Assembly: GCA_015680905.1 (NCBI GenBank)
Contig: CM027385.1
Coordinates: forward strand, 82,543,501 to 82,607,500
Origin: Coptis chinensis
Lineage: Eukaryota; Streptophyta; Magnoliopsida; Ranunculales; Ranunculaceae
Direction of reading: 5' to 3'
DNA: 64,000 bases
Part shown: positions 1 through 12,745 of the stretch, piece by piece
Numbering within the stretch: the stretch's first letter is position 1
Layout of the letters: every line of letters begins with the position of its first letter
Translations under genes and position numbers: made by a program
The notes under the pieces: generated by a model
The model's database searches: none
Told to the model about the DNA's origin: nothing
The model's input: the letters and a program-made list of their open reading frames with translations, nothing else

Positions 1-812
1 GACAAATATTTTAAACCATTTACTTTGAGGTGAATAAAATCACAAACCCACCATAATGACTTGCATTGAAAATGCTCTAAACCCACCTAATAATCACCTC
101 TCATAATATAATAGCAATAATCCATGTGGCATTAATTAACATGGGACCAACTAATCTAATTCATTCTCAACTAGAAAACTAAAAAGTAGTTAAAATTGAC
201 TTTCCATTTTCCAACCTCATTTATTTCATTTTCAGTTATTTCCTGTTATTTTCCACTCTCTTACAACTCACATTCCACAACTTTTTTTTTTTTTTCCTTT
301 TCCTCATTTCTTTCTTTGTCACAAGCATTACCTGAAAAAACCAAAAGCAAAGCTTAGGGTTCACACTTCACACTTCACACTTCACACTTCACACTTCGTT
401 ATCCATGTCGGGAAATCCGTTTCCTTCTTTCTTTAACTTTTTATAATAAAACAAACAAGCCCCAGAGCCACTTTATTTCCCCCAACTACTTCACACTTGA
501 AACTTTGAAGAACAAGCAAAAAAAATTGACCATCTTCATTCACGAGATTCACCCAGCATCTGAATTATGAAATTGGATAAAATTTGAATGCAAAGATTCA
601 ATCTTTTTGTTTTTGAAGATAAAATTAAAGGTGAAAATTAGAAAATTTAGGCAATTTTCTTTATTGAAACTTACTTGTGAAGCAAATGTTACTTTTTAAA
701 ACTTTTTACAACTTGGGCTTCTTTTAAAATGTTGTTTTAATGCTTGGAATTATGTTGGGGGCAGTGACTAGTACTAGTTTTAGTGATCAGTGAAGTGGTT
801 TGTTGAGGGGAA
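1..812. other. 5' flank and leader of the J-domain gene
   Basis: I see no coding sequence here. The stretch is AT-rich. It contains a poly-T run near 283-296 and a short tandem array of the 7-mer CACTTCA at about 359-397, both typical of a plant promoter or leader. No convincing TATA box was identified. The J-domain gene downstream starts at 813. Confidence 0.5.
359..397. repeat. (CACTTCA)n microsatellite in leader region
   Basis: About five head-to-tail copies of the heptamer CACTTCA lie roughly 415 bases upstream of the J-domain start codon, probably in the promoter or 5' UTR. Such arrays vary in length between individuals. Confidence 0.8.
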
Positions 813-3800
813 ATGGAGGATATAGGGTTGTTTAAACAAGGATGGGGATGGTTTCAATCACAGAAACATATGTATTCGAGGATGCGAGTCGGGGTGAGTA
901 GTTTTAGAGATAAGACTGTGTTTTTGATTGATAGGCATTGGCCGATGGTGTGTAGAGGGAGTGTGAAGTTGTGGAGGTTTGTTTTGATGGTTTTGATGCA
1001 ATGGAGAGATTGTGTTAATCGAGGTTTTAGGTCGGTTATTGGATTTGGTTCTGCTGCTTTGCTTATGATTATGTGGAGTTGCTTTATTAGCTTGACGTCC
1101 ATACAATGCGTAGTTTATGTACTACTTAGTATGGTAAGTTTGCTCACTGATTACTTTACTTAGTGCTTATGCAGTTTGGCATAATATTTTTCTTCTTGTT
1201 TCGCTTGTCAGATTTGATTGAAAATATATTATTGGAAGAATGCATTAGTCCCATCTGGCATTGCTGTAGTTTTTAGATACTCAATCAAAATTAGTTGGGT
1301 TGATTTAAATAAAAGTATCAGATAAATAGATTTTAGAACATTGTGAATGATGGTGGAATCATTGTTTCAGGGAGCTGCTGGAATTGCTGTTCGTTACTTG
1401 GGCTACACACCTGGGCTCTTTATTGTTGGGTTGTTTGGTATTTTGATCTTGTGGATATGTGGCAACTTTTGGATAACAGGGTCAATGTTTATTGTTGGAG
1501 GTATGTTATCCCTCTCTATTGATTTACCTAATGGCTTTTTTTTAGATGCCATACACTCCTGATTGGTTCTTGGGGTGTTCTGTTAAATGGAATGGGTTAT
1601 ATAAAGGATCTAAGGATGTACATGGATAAAAGGGACTTTTACATGATACTGTATTCTGATGTGAGATAGACAGTAGTCAGTTTGTTAGTGGAAAAACTTG
1701 TAAGATGGAATAGGCAGTGGAGTGGGGTGGCATAGGTGGAAGAAGGTTAGAATGAACTTAAAAGTTAAAATCAACAATTCTTCCTGCAAATATGGAATTA
1801 CATCACAATAAAAAAATATGGGATGTTTCAATAACCCAAAGTACATACTAAATTAGTGAGTCTTAGGTGCCCCGTTCTTTAAGAGGATAGCATCCAATAG
1901 AGATATTGAATTTGTACTTTCACTACAGCAAGCAAACTTCTAGCATACACCTTTATTGTGCGTCTCTTCATATGTATTTATTGACAGCAGCACCTTAATA
2001 TTTGAGATTAATTATTGATCTGGACTGGACTTATGGTGCTATCGTTTTGTTGTTGTTTTATGTATTTTTTTAATTTGATAATATATACACAGGTTATTTG
2101 TTCTCATTAAATCATGCACGGTTGGTGGTACTAATGGCAACAGCGTATTCCCTTTATTGTGTTAAAGTTCGGGCTGGATGGTTGGGAGTTTTTCTCTCAA
2201 TTAACTTAGCCTTCTTTTCAAATGATGTATTGAGTTACTTGCTCCAAGTATGTGATAATGAAAGTGAAGATATACCCTTTGAGGAACAGAAGACTTCAGA
2301 ACCAGTTACAGAAGATGAGTTTTCAGGTGATTCTGAATTTTCAGTTCCTACAGATGAAGCTGAAAACTTGCACTCCTGTAAATCATCGAGCAGTGCGTCT
2401 GCCACTTCAGCTTTCTTGAATATCCAAAAGAATTCATCCACCACACGGGTAATTAAAGCAGACACAAGTTCATTAGATGAAATGAAGAGGATAATAAATA
2501 GCTTGGACCATTATGAAGTACTAGGAGTTTGTCGCAGTAGCATTCTTACTTCTACATTTTTGAAGAGGGAATACCATAAAATGGTAAGATCATTTTCATT
2601 TTATGAAGCCGGCCCTTAACCTTTGTTTTTCTTTACTGCGTGTCTAATAACTAAACAATATGCTGTGGTCCTCTTATTTGTCTTGTTCTATTAACGCGTG
2701 CTTATGGTTTCTCTTTCATTTGTAGGCGATGCTCGTGCATCCTGATAAAAATATGGGAAGCTCACTTGCAGGTGAATCATTCAAGAAATTGCAGTGTGCA
2801 TATGAGGCAAGTCTCTCACATAAGAAACAGTGGTATTTTTTGGTTTAATTTCTTCACAATAGTACTGTATGCCTTGTATGGATATCCTAAATCAGCAAGT
2901 TCACTGCACATGTTGAGATCTGTCATCTGTATTGGGTTGGTGTCTCTGACAGCATTTTTAAGATTCTAATCTCCAGACACAGTTGATGTGTTACTCTATA
3001 AACTGATTATACTCGAAAACCTATTATTACTCTTTTAAAAGCTTTAATAAATAAGTGTATAGAGTGTACATGTGTTGTATGGGTACGGCTGAGACACAGC
3101 ATTCTCAGTTAAAATATGAAGTGACCGACACTGTGTACGGCTTCCATTTTGAAGTAACCGCGTAACACAAACTGGCATCTCCCCCCTTAGTGCCATCTAG
3201 GATTCTGTTAAAATATGTCACCTTGATATGCTACATGTCTACCATTACTTGTTGATCATGGCTAAAGATCATGTCTTGTGTTGCAAACTTGCATAAATCT
3301 TTATTATACAGCAGATGTGACTCTTCATTGGCAGTCTGTAAAAGTTATGATTTTTCAGGTTCTTTCAGATGCTCAAAGGAAGAGAGAGTATGATGATCAA
3401 TTGAGAAAAGAAGAATGTCGGAGTGTACACCCAAAGTCACATGGAAGTTCACACCAGGTAGCATGTCATGATAATGCTCATCAACATTGTTCTTCTGCCA
3501 GCCTCTACCATAGATATCTTTGTCTTATAATTCCAGTCGCTATTGGCATACTAAATTGAATGTGAATTTGTCCATTACATTCGACAGGATGGTGCAGATT
3601 ATCAGTCAGAGGAATCGAGACGTATCCAATGTACGAAATGTGGCAATTCACATATATGGATATGCACCAATAGAACAAAGGCCAAGGCACGATGGTGTCA
3701 GGTTAGGCTAGCTTTAATTTTAATAAAGATAGTCTACGCTTTGCACATTTAAAATGTGTGGACTTACATTTGTTTACAATTGATGATATTGTAAGGTTTT

Positions 3801-5339
3801 CTGAGGGTACAGTTTGTCCACTGTTGCAATGTCTATCTCTCTCTCTCTCTCTCTTGTTGTCTAGTTGGTGTCTGAATGTGGGAGGACCTAGGGGGTGGTC
3901 TGATGCCATCATGGTGCCTGCTTGTCTTGGATGTTACAAGTTAAAATCAGATGGAGGTTTTTCATATATAGGAGTCCCTTCCCTTGCCAATGAAGCTCCC
4001 AAGCATGACATGCTTATGTAGCTGTTATTTCTCAGAATTCACAATAAATTCAAACTTAGAATAGAGATTTCTGCAATAATTCCCCCCATTTCTGCTGCTT
4101 GTATTTGAAGAATTGAAAAAAATAAAATTTCTCACGTGCACCTACTAGAGTGTGTCGTCTTCAAATTACTTTAGTTTTGATGCATATAAGTTTGACTATA
4201 TAATGTTAAAAGTACATCTCAGGTTATTATTTCTCTGCTTCTCTTCGAATATTCTTTGTTCAGTTTTGTTCTAGAGAAGTTATAGCTGTTGCCTTTTGTC
4301 ATTAGGATTGCTGTCAATATCATTCCGCGAAGGATGGGGATGGTTGGGTTGAATATAAATGCTTAATGGTAACTGGGAGAGCTCAGAAGGTATGATACTT
4401 TCACTTGGATTATTACTATTTGTTTATGTGTGGTATACTTCTGAATCAGTGGTTTCATGGCAAAACATTATTTTACTCTGCATGCTGCTGATGTTTAGAC
4501 ATTTTATGTTTGCACTTGGTGTCAAGATAGCCACTTCTTCACCTAAACAATGGCTCAGTAAAAATTATATTTGACGACATCTTTATGTTGGGGAAGGGAT
4601 ATAAAGATCATAAAAGTCTTGTTACCGTTATCTTTAACCCTTTATGGCAAACTTCATCAATATCCAATGTAATTACAAGTCAAATATTATTCTAAGTGTG
4701 CAATGTGAAGTACAGTAGTGATCTTTTGGGTTTCTGAATGTTATTCATTAATGTCTTCCAGGTGGAAATACCACGTGCCTTTGTTTGTGCTGAGAGCAAG
4801 ATATTTGATGTGTCAGAGTGGGCCATTTGTCAGGTTAGTTGTCCATCTCTTTGTAGACTCATATGTTACATCTATGATCTATTACACTTCAACCTTTTTG
4901 CTGTTCTTTTATTGATAGAACTCAATGTTATCTTTATATGGGACTGATATCTCTTAACTTCTGGTATAAGTTATGGTTATTTGTTTATTCAATTTGAAAT
5001 ATTACTGATTGTTTCTTGTCCAAGACACCCTTTCTTCTTCCCCTCCTGATCGATTATTTATTTATTTATTTTTCTCAGGGTATGACTTGTAGGCCCAATA
5101 CCCACCGTCCAAGCTTCCACGTAAACATGGTTGGTTTAGAAAACCTAGCACAGAGATCCAACTCTAGCAGATTCCCGTGGGACTTGGATGCCAAGATGAT
5201 GGAAGAAGATGTAGAATTTGAAGTGTGGCTTCAACAGGCACTGGCTTCCGGCCTCTTCTCAGAAACTTCTAAACGCAGAAAAACTTGGAGCCCTTTCAAG
5301 TTGCCACAGAAGAAAAGGCAATGGCGGAAATCACCATGA
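813..5339 (+). CDS. DNAJC14-like J-domain membrane protein with Jiv90-like region
   Basis: This gene encodes a predicted Hsp40 co-chaperone of about 550 residues anchored in a membrane, probably the ER by analogy with animal DNAJC14. I infer nine exons: 813-1133, 1371-1500, 2093-2583, 2726-2806, 3359-3457, 3588-3701, 4306-4389, 4762-4833 and 5079-5339. All junctions stay in frame. Hydrophobic segments occupy roughly residues 72-200. The J-domain begins near residue 289 (DHYEVLGV) and has the HPD motif at about 319-321, needed to stimulate Hsp70 ATPase. After it come two CxxC pairs (about 389/392 and 411/414) and the motif VSEWAICQ, matching the Jiv90 region of DNAJC14. The C-terminus is basic. 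The intron after exon 4 starts with GC, not GT. The reading frame is intact, so the gene looks functional. Closest plant relatives are Arabidopsis At5g49580-type proteins, recalled from memory and not searched. Confidence 0.88.
2807..3358 (+). other. GC-AG intron inside the J-domain
   Basis: Exon 4 ends in codons for AYE and exon 5 begins with VLSD, the conserved J-domain helix III junction. The intervening sequence starts GCAAGT and ends TTTTTCAG. The exon flank and positions +3 to +6 match a strong donor, so this is a credible non-canonical GC-AG intron. Confidence 0.75.
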
Positions 5340-6607
5340 GGGTCTACTTGAGCAATGAGCATACAACTGACTTCTAATGTGTTACAGATGAAGGAGATTC
5401 TGGCATGTCTTTCAGAAACTGGAGACGGGTGGTCTACAAAGAATAATTGCACTCTACTCTCGTCAATCTTCTCCGCCTGTGTATTATTTGCGAAAGCTGC
5501 CTTTCCACTGTTGTAAATCAAAAAAAGGCAGTGACAGCCAAGTTCTGCAATGCAATTTGTTTGTAGAACATGCTCATTTGAGCTTGTGTTGGTATTCAGG
5601 ATGTTCATCTCAGGACAGAAATAACTGAATTGAGATGTAAACATCACTTGTAAATGTATCAAAAGTAATACCTCATGTTTCTGTTGTAAAAAGATAATCG
5701 TTTTCCGATGTTATAATTTGTCACATTGTATCTGGATTCGAAACAGAAAAAAAGAAAAGAAAATAAACTCTTTCACTATTGCTGATTAATATGGAGCATA
5801 TCTGGATCCATATAGAGATGCTTTTAGGCTGTTGTAATAGCAGTTCACTGTCCACTTAGTGGCTAGTATATGTTGGGGGTATGAAAGACAAAACTGTCAA
5901 ATTATTGTTATCAAACTATTGCTATCTACTTCTCCATCATGAGATATATCATGGATTGATATTCCATGAGCGGAACTCTTTTGGAGAAGGGAATTCAACA
6001 TTCTCACAAAACCACTTCATGCGTTTCACTCTCCCATGTCCTCATTCCCGTCCCCTAAATAACTCTTATTTTGTGTCTCTCTCACTCCCTCTTTCTCTCA
6101 TTTTCCGTCCTTCTCCATCTCCCTCTCCATCTTCTCTCCTCCAAACTGTTACCCCCAATCCTAAGAGTGATTTACTTAGTCAAGCAATCTTCCTCCTTCA
6201 CTCTTCTTCTCCCTCTCTTTCCTTCCTTTTCAACCAAACCCAACTCTCTCTCTCCCCACCACAAACTCATCTCTCCTTCTCTCTTCTCCACCTCCGCTCA
6301 CGCCCCAGTTATCTAGTATATGTTGAAAGTTGAAACTGTTGAATTATCGTTATGAAATATTGCGATATCTACTGAATCATGAGATATATGGTGTCTTAAC
6401 TCTTAACCCATTGATATGCCGTCGGCATTTTGGTATCCTTTGAAACGTTTGTAATCTGCCGATACATTTTCGACATATTCTAAGATTTCAGGCTAAATAT
6501 TTCGACCAATATCGGCATTTTATTCTCTGTCCTCATAAACTTCTGATTATGAACAGCGTCAAAAAAAATGGAAGAACCTTAAAACTTGAAAACCAACACA
6601 CAAAGAG
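5340..6607. other. 3' UTR and intergenic spacer, pyrimidine-rich tract
   Basis: The first part is the presumed 3' UTR of the J-domain gene, with an AATAAA-like signal near 5761-5767. From about 6060 to 6310 the + strand is a long CT-rich low-complexity tract. It is open in several frames but has the composition of a simple repeat, so I do not call it coding. From about 6408 to 6530 there are degenerate TATCGGCATTTT motifs reminiscent of the repeat at 22835-23237. Confidence 0.55.
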
Positions 6608-9285
6608 ATGATAACACCTTGTTTGCCACGCAATATCCGTTACACCATTACACCATGTTCACTCTTCTTCAAACGACAAACAACAACTTCACTTCACTTC
6701 ACTGAAAGAAAAACCATATCCTCAAAGCCCCTTCAACCCCTTCAACTTCCACTCTTTCTTAAACCACCCATATACACTACAACTATCTATGAACTCAAAA
6801 CATTTCAAAACTGGGCTAATAACCTTGCTATATCAACTGGGTCAAAGTTTTTAGACTTAGATAATGGTCCAGAGTCAAGTCTTTTATGTAGAGAACTTAA
6901 CTGGTTACTTGAAGATGTAGTTGAAAGTGAGTGGCCAACTAGTTTTCTCACTCTAGGCACTGTTGAAAATGAAAGAGTAGTGAAAATGAAGACAGAAATG
7001 GAACATCTTTATGTGTTGTGGAAACAAAGGATTGAAGAAAGAAGGCCATTTCAGTATATTGTTGGTTGTGAACATTGGAGGGATTTGGTTTTGTGTGTTC
7101 AAGAAGGTGTTTTGATACCTAGACCTGAAACTGAATTGATTGTTGATATGGTGGAAGAAGTGGTTTTGGAAAATGAGGTGATGAAAGAAGGGGTGTGGCT
7201 TGATTTAGGTACTGGAAGTGGTGCTCTTGGTGTAGCAATTGGGAGGGTTTTAGGAAAAGAGGGGAGAGTTATCGCTACGGATTTGAGCCCGGTTGCAGCA
7301 TCTGTCACGTCGTTTAATGTCCAGAGGTATGGTTTACAGGTCAGTTATTTAGAATTTGTCATAATATGATTTTATTTTGTTATATACATGAATGCATTGT
7401 GGTTTTGGCCCTTTTTTTTTTGTTTATTGATTCAGTTCAAAAGTGTAAATAATGACAGATAAAGGGGAAAAAATAATATGAAGAACTAGTAGATGGTAAC
7501 GAAACAAATTGTAATTCTTGTTGCATTGATTGGACTCGATGTAGATTTAGAAAGTGAAAGAGACTTTACAGATTGAAAACTTACGCTATCTCGATAGAGA
7601 AATTTGTGCAATCCTATTCACCATGGTTACTTTTGTGTACTTCTATTGGTTTACCATCAACTCAAAATTTTCAACTTTATGGCATTTCCAGGATAAAGTT
7701 GAGATAAGGATAGGCTCTTGGTTTGAACCTTTGGAGGATGTCAAAGGCAAGCTTGTGGGCATAGTGAGTAATCCACCATACATTCCAAGTGAAGATATTC
7801 CTGGATTGCAAGCTGAAGTGGTTAGACACGAACCGAAACTTGCACTTGATGGAGGTGAAACTGGTATGGATGATCTTCTTCAGCTATGTGAAGGAGCTGC
7901 TTCATTTTTGAAGCCTGGTGGATTCTTTGTTTTTGAGGTATGGATCTTTCTTTCCCATATACCATTCTCCTCCGCCGCTAGACTGCTCAATAAATTTCTA
8001 GCAATTCATAGAACAAATATCCTTTTTCGAAGCTTCTTTTTAAAGTGAATGAGAACTTTCTAGTTAAACATGTGAGGTCGCAACCATTTCCTAGGAGGTG
8101 ATGAAAAACTTCGCATGCTTACTGAGTTACTGTGTTCTACTTTAACACATCAATTACGGGAACATATGAACTGTTACATATGCTAAAACACTCAAACATT
8201 ACTCAGCTTGTAACTTATTGATTCACAAACACTGTAGTTACTGCTTGACTGCTTCAGAAGGAAGTCCCCTTACTTCCTTCTGCTGAACCATGTTGTGTTA
8301 CCTTTATCTTATAATATGTTTTGTTGTTGCTCAGTATTGCGCTGTGCTAAGCGCACGCATTGTTGTGAATTGGTCAGTGATGGATATCAACAAAACTTGT
8401 TATTTGAAATAAGTTGGTTGATAGTTAAAACAGTTCTGAACATGGCAGAATGAAGAAAGTGGACAAGAGAATAGAATTAGGAATGCTATACTGAGGTATG
8501 TAAGCGCCAAAGTGTAGAAGATACAGAAGGGATAATTGGACACTTTAGAAATGCGTTGAAACTTAGATTCAGTTTTAATGGTGTTGTGTTAGACAGGTAA
8601 CTGTCTTGGTTGAGTCAAATAGCATTGTCAGGGGTAAAAGTCTACCCTGAAAGCTAAACTTATGAGGGCTGCAATTTTAACAGACTGCAAAGCTATGAAT
8701 TACCAAGAAAAATGCAGTTTACTAAGACCACACAAGAAAACTAGGGGGTTGTGCGAAAGGATATATGGTAATGGTATTGGTCAAAATATGAGGCGCGCTT
8801 TAGAATAAGACATGTTATTGCAGAAATTGTCAGAACAAGTTTTCATTGTCACTGAGGCCGAATTGGAGGAATTTAAAATAAAATAAAATAAAATTGACTA
8901 CTAACTCCTATTGTCCTCTTTCAAATTTGACAAATTGCTTTAATCAGATCAAGTAGTCCTGTGTAGTTTTATACATCTATGGACTTTATTTGGCTACATA
9001 TAATGAGTTACTCCATGGTGTCTTTATTGTGGCCAACAGATTGCAAAATCACTCAATTTGTTGTGAGAACTCATGATTATATTGTTGCGAGTTGTTGCAT
9101 ATCTTCTTATTTTAGTTTCTTATTTTGGTCCTTGCTTTTAATCTTTGTTGCAGACAAATGGTGAGAAGCAGTCCAAATACCTGGTGGATTTCATGGACAC
9201 CAAAACAAAGGGTAGCTTTCGACATTTAAAAATAGTATCTGACTTTGCTGGTGTTCAGCGGTTTGTCATAGGATATCGGAATTAA
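6608..9285 (+). CDS. Organellar PrmC/HemK release-factor glutamine methyltransferase
   Basis: The predicted 369-residue protein belongs to the HemK/PrmC family, which N5-methylates the glutamine of the GGQ motif in peptide-chain release factors using S-adenosylmethionine. Exons are 6608-7339, 7692-7937 and 9154-9285; all junctions are in phase and the total length matches plant HemK homologues. Diagnostic motifs are IPRPETE (about residue 171), the SAM-binding loop DLGTGSG (199-205) and the catalytic NPPY (271-274). The N-terminus is rich in Thr, Arg and Ser and poor in acids, consistent with a plastid or mitochondrial transit peptide; organelle targeting is an inference. The second intron is long (1216 bases). 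No frame break is seen, so the gene appears functional. The bacterial relatives are prmC/hemK. Confidence 0.9.
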
Positions 9286-10012
9286 TAGATGATCTGCGCC
9301 AATTCCCCATCATTTTGCATTTGGCATTGTTGAACATAAGAGTTGTAGTTAGGTAGTGATGTAAGTAAAAATTGTCCTTCAGGTGCTAACTCTAGTGCTA
9401 CAGTTGGACAAACTGAAATCATAAACGGATTTAAGAGAGTATTGATATGTTGTAGCTCTATCCTAGTTCTGTTCTGACCAACTGGTGCTGGTGCTTATAT
9501 TTCTTTTCATCGCAACCATCTGTGACATAAACGAAGATTATTAAAATCAAGTCATTGTTTTGTAAAAGTAAAGAAATACTTCATGTCAACTTATAGGAGA
9601 GGAGGAATGTCTTAGACTGATATTCTATGGAACCAGGACGTGGATAAGATATACAAATATACGTTGAGTGGATATATAGTGGATTTAGATAAACTGCCAA
9701 AGACTCAAAGAGCCACTTTGGGTGGCCAAAACTCTAAATTATCAGGTGACCGACCATTTGTACATCAAATACCTCATTGCTTCCACTTACAACCAATGTT
9801 TCTGTTAATCCTGTTATGATGTAGACACAAAGTACGTTTTGGTCTCACACTCTCGTCAGCTATTTGTGTGCAATCACGACTTTTTGTTTTATCAGCTTTT
9901 ATGTGTGTTCAAACCTCTGGTATCATCACCCAAAGGTTTTACCAATTTTACTAGTATGGTGTCTGCCACACAAGAGATGTGGGTTTGATTCTTGCCACTT
10001 ACAAATTTAAAT

Positions 10013-10140
10013 AATACATACTACCTTCTTTCATTATTGTTTTTCCTTTTGTTCTTTGGAAATCACGTTTACCTTAAATAATATATAGTTACATACTACT
10101 TTCTTCCATTGTTGTTTTTCCTTTTGTTCTTTGCGAAGTG
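10013..10140. repeat. Imperfect two-copy tandem repeat
   Basis: Two copies of a unit of about 60 bases can be aligned. Both contain TTAAATAATA, a CATACTAC stretch and the shared string TTGTTTTTCCTTTTGTTCTT. The second copy has a short insertion. Confidence 0.6.
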
Positions 10141-10799
10141 CAACTGTGCAACCAGCAATTAGAAAACAGAATCACCAATCTAATATTTAGATGCAAGTGG
10201 GATATGAGACCTTTTCCTAGAATAGCAATGTATACTAATCATTGCTGACATTTTGCACTAAGACAGCACACAAGAATCGACGCCTTGAATGCTATATCTT
10301 CCCAAACACACCCAAAATGTCATGCACGTCAACATTACTCGAGATATTAATGAATAGAAGTCTAGAATGGATGGGTACTTCAGCTAATAGACATTAATAG
10401 ATAGAGATAGATATTTGAAAACGAAGAATTTAATGGGTATAACGTGCAATCTTTTCTTAAAATGGATTCACACAGTGAAAATCATTCCACAACAGATTTA
10501 TTATATTCTTGGGCTACAACGGAATATCTTCATAGGGATAAGGGTTCCGAAACCTTTGAATATGTGATTCGGTCTGAAAATAAAAAATAATATCCGTCTT
10601 GGATCTTGTCCCTCTATGAGGATATCCTAGAGCCCTTTATTATATTCTTTTTAGTGACTACATCATGCAGCACTTATGGTTTGAAATATCTTGCATAAAA
10701 ATGGTTTCTAAATTTGTTTTTAGGTGCTTAATTAGTTTGTTTACTACTAAGTACTAATCTGATAGCAACTTCGCACACTGATTTTGTTCATGGACTGAC

Positions 10800-11225
10800 T
10801 GTGTGAGATCTCTTTGATAACCGTGTTTAGATATAGACTATTAAGATCATTCTAATCTCACCATTGACTCTCTATCTTGTAATCTTTCCTCCATTTCACC
10901 ATCAACCAAATTCCGGTTATAGAAGAGGAACCGGACTCTTTGTTTATAGTCGGTGCCACATCAGTCATGACATAAGCTGGATTTTGTCAAATGGTGGTGT
11001 GACTGTGTGAGTAGGTTGTTTGATAAGCTCAATGTGTTTAGACGTCTAGTACTATTAAGTCAAGATCAATCTTATTCAATAATCAACCATTTTATATTTT
11101 TTTAGGATAAAATCCATGTTCCGACCATGTTAGCTCATTGTGTGTGACCCGTCTTGACAAAATTTTCATTGACTCTCTAATCTCTATCTTGTAATCTTTG
11201 CTCCATTTCACTACCAACCAAATTC
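10800..11225. repeat. Pair of diverged direct repeats
   Basis: Segments near 10800-10915 and 10998-11225 share the same order of motifs: GTGTGAG, TTTGATAA, GTGTTTAGA, ACTATTAAG, CATTGACTCTCTA, ATCTTGTAATCTTT and CTCCATTTCAC followed by AACCAAATTC. The second copy carries inserted bases. I cannot tell what element they come from. Confidence 0.5.
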
Positions 11226-11345
11226 AAGCAAAACTACTTCGATCGCGAAATACTTTGACTTTTGACTTGCCCTTTCAAATTTTCAAATTTGTGTCCCAAA
11301 CATTTATGGAAGTATCGTTTTCATTGTAAAGGTGTATAATATGTT

Positions 11346-11750
11346 GCATGGATGCGGACCCAGACACTAATACGGACACGGACACAAACACAGCGACTCA
11401 ATTATATTTCAAAAAATTAACACATGGCAAAGGACGCAGAAATTAATTAGTATTTATAATTTTATTTTATATAAATTGAACATTAAAAACTAAATTAAAT
11501 ATATCAACATTCATAAATTCAAAACTATTAAAGATAAATAGTCACAAAAATTAAATTTCATATTTCCTAATCAAACTTTAAAAACATGTCATAAGTCTTA
11601 ACAAAATTAAAATTAAAATAAAAAAATTAAAATTTTTAATATTATTTTATATTTTTTTGAATTAAAATCCGTATTCTATGTTGACTGAGTCTAGTTTAGT
11701 TGACTACGTCCGACGCGCGTCCATGCCGTGTTCGCATCCACCCGAGGCAC
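11346..11750. mobile_element. Possible non-autonomous DNA element with inverted ends
   Basis: The left end reads GGATGCGGACCCAGACAC and continues with repeated CGGACAC. The right end, reverse-complemented, reads GGATGCGAACACGGCATGGAC. Between them is a very AT-rich core of roughly 300 bases. This GC-rich inverted end and AT-rich core layout is common in plant MITEs. Exact boundaries and a target-site duplication could not be fixed. Confidence 0.4.
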
Positions 11751-12071
11751 CCATTGGTAAGTGTGTCCGTACTTTAGGGGGTGTTTTGTTTGTAGCTAAA
11801 ATAGTCAACGGTCCCAAGATATGTGGGTCAGTAGCAGTAGATCTATCTTTCCTTAATTGAGTTCGTGTGATAACGTGTCTACATCTAAGAAAAGCAAAGA
11901 AAAGTTAGTTAACGTGTATGAAATTCCAAATCTCAAGAAATTAGTGTTAGAGATCCACGGTTAATACATAAACACATGACGTGAATCTTCTCAAGTAATT
12001 AACTTCGTAGGAGTATGTTAACAAAACTACTTAAACAAGTCAAAGTCAAATACTTAGTTCTTTCGTTCCCG

Positions 12072-12080
12072 CTATAAATA
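12072..12080 (+). promoter_or_regulatory. TATA box of the CHX gene
   Basis: The string CTATAAATA lies about 25-35 bases upstream of the presumed transcript start, near the (AC)n stretch at 12113-12128. It is the best TATA box in the spacer and sits properly upstream of the CHX leader exon. Confidence 0.6.
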
Positions 12081-12180
12081 CGACACATATGTGAACTTGT
12101 TTTACAAAAAAACACACACACACACACAACAGAAAAGAGACTTCATCTCATTCTACAACACTTGGAACGAACATAAAACA

Positions 12181-12201
12181 ATGGTTCTTTCTCTTTTCTG
12201 A
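12181..12201 (+). promoter_or_regulatory. Upstream ORF in CHX leader (six codons)
   Basis: A short ORF (MVLSLF followed by TGA) starts at the first ATG of the presumed leader, before the leader intron donor at 12223. The context ACAATGG is favourable. By general knowledge such uORFs lower translation of the main ORF; that role is not shown here. Confidence 0.45.
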
Positions 12202-12222
12202 AAAGAAACTTACTTTCCTCAG

Positions 12223-12690
12223 GTATATACACATATCTTGATTTTTGTGGAAATTTATTTAGTATATGTCGAGATATTTTAAGGTTGGTATGTTTGAGAT
12301 ATTGAGATTGTTTGTTTACTTTTGAGTTGAAATAGATATATCATATATGATTGTATGGGAATAAAGATTAAATTTTTAGACTATGTAATGAGTGTAGATT
12401 ATAGAAAAAGAATTCACTTTAGGAGCTGTAACACTTTAAAGAATATTAGAATATTGTGTAGAGTGTATACACATCACTAATTTTGCCAGTGTACAATTAA
12501 TCATGGAAAATAAAGTAGAAGTTGTTGATGCTATTGTGTACAAGGAAAAGAATATAAAGGGGCACTATTTACTGACTTACGAAAACCTGCTTGTTCTTGA
12601 TTTTTTGGTTACATTGCCAAGTTGATTAGAGTTATGGCCTTATGGGCAGGAAATTTTGGATGATATTTGATGGTTGTTTCTTTTGAACAG
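12223..12690 (+). other. 5' UTR intron of the CHX gene
   Basis: The donor CTCAG/GTATAT and acceptor TTTTGAACAG/GGG bracket an AT-rich stretch between the TATA-linked leader exon and the start codon at 12746. This is inferred from the splice consensus and the position only. Confidence 0.5.
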
Positions 12691-12745
12691 GGGTATTGCA
12701 TTGAAAGAATAAGAGTTTAATACTTGTGACTCTTGGTGTGGTGCA

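Larger units (their letters stand above)
9286..12070. other. Intergenic spacer with small repeats
   Basis: I see no gene here. The spacer holds the HemK 3' UTR, a roughly 60-base imperfect tandem repeat at 10013-10140, a pair of imperfect direct repeats at about 10800-10915 and 10998-11225, and a possible inverted-repeat element at about 11346-11750, all listed separately. The rest is AT-rich unique sequence. Confidence 0.5.

Noticed and set aside
5881-6333. 150-codon open frame on the + strand
   Set aside because: It is a CT-rich low-complexity tract open in more than one frame, with no domain or splice context.
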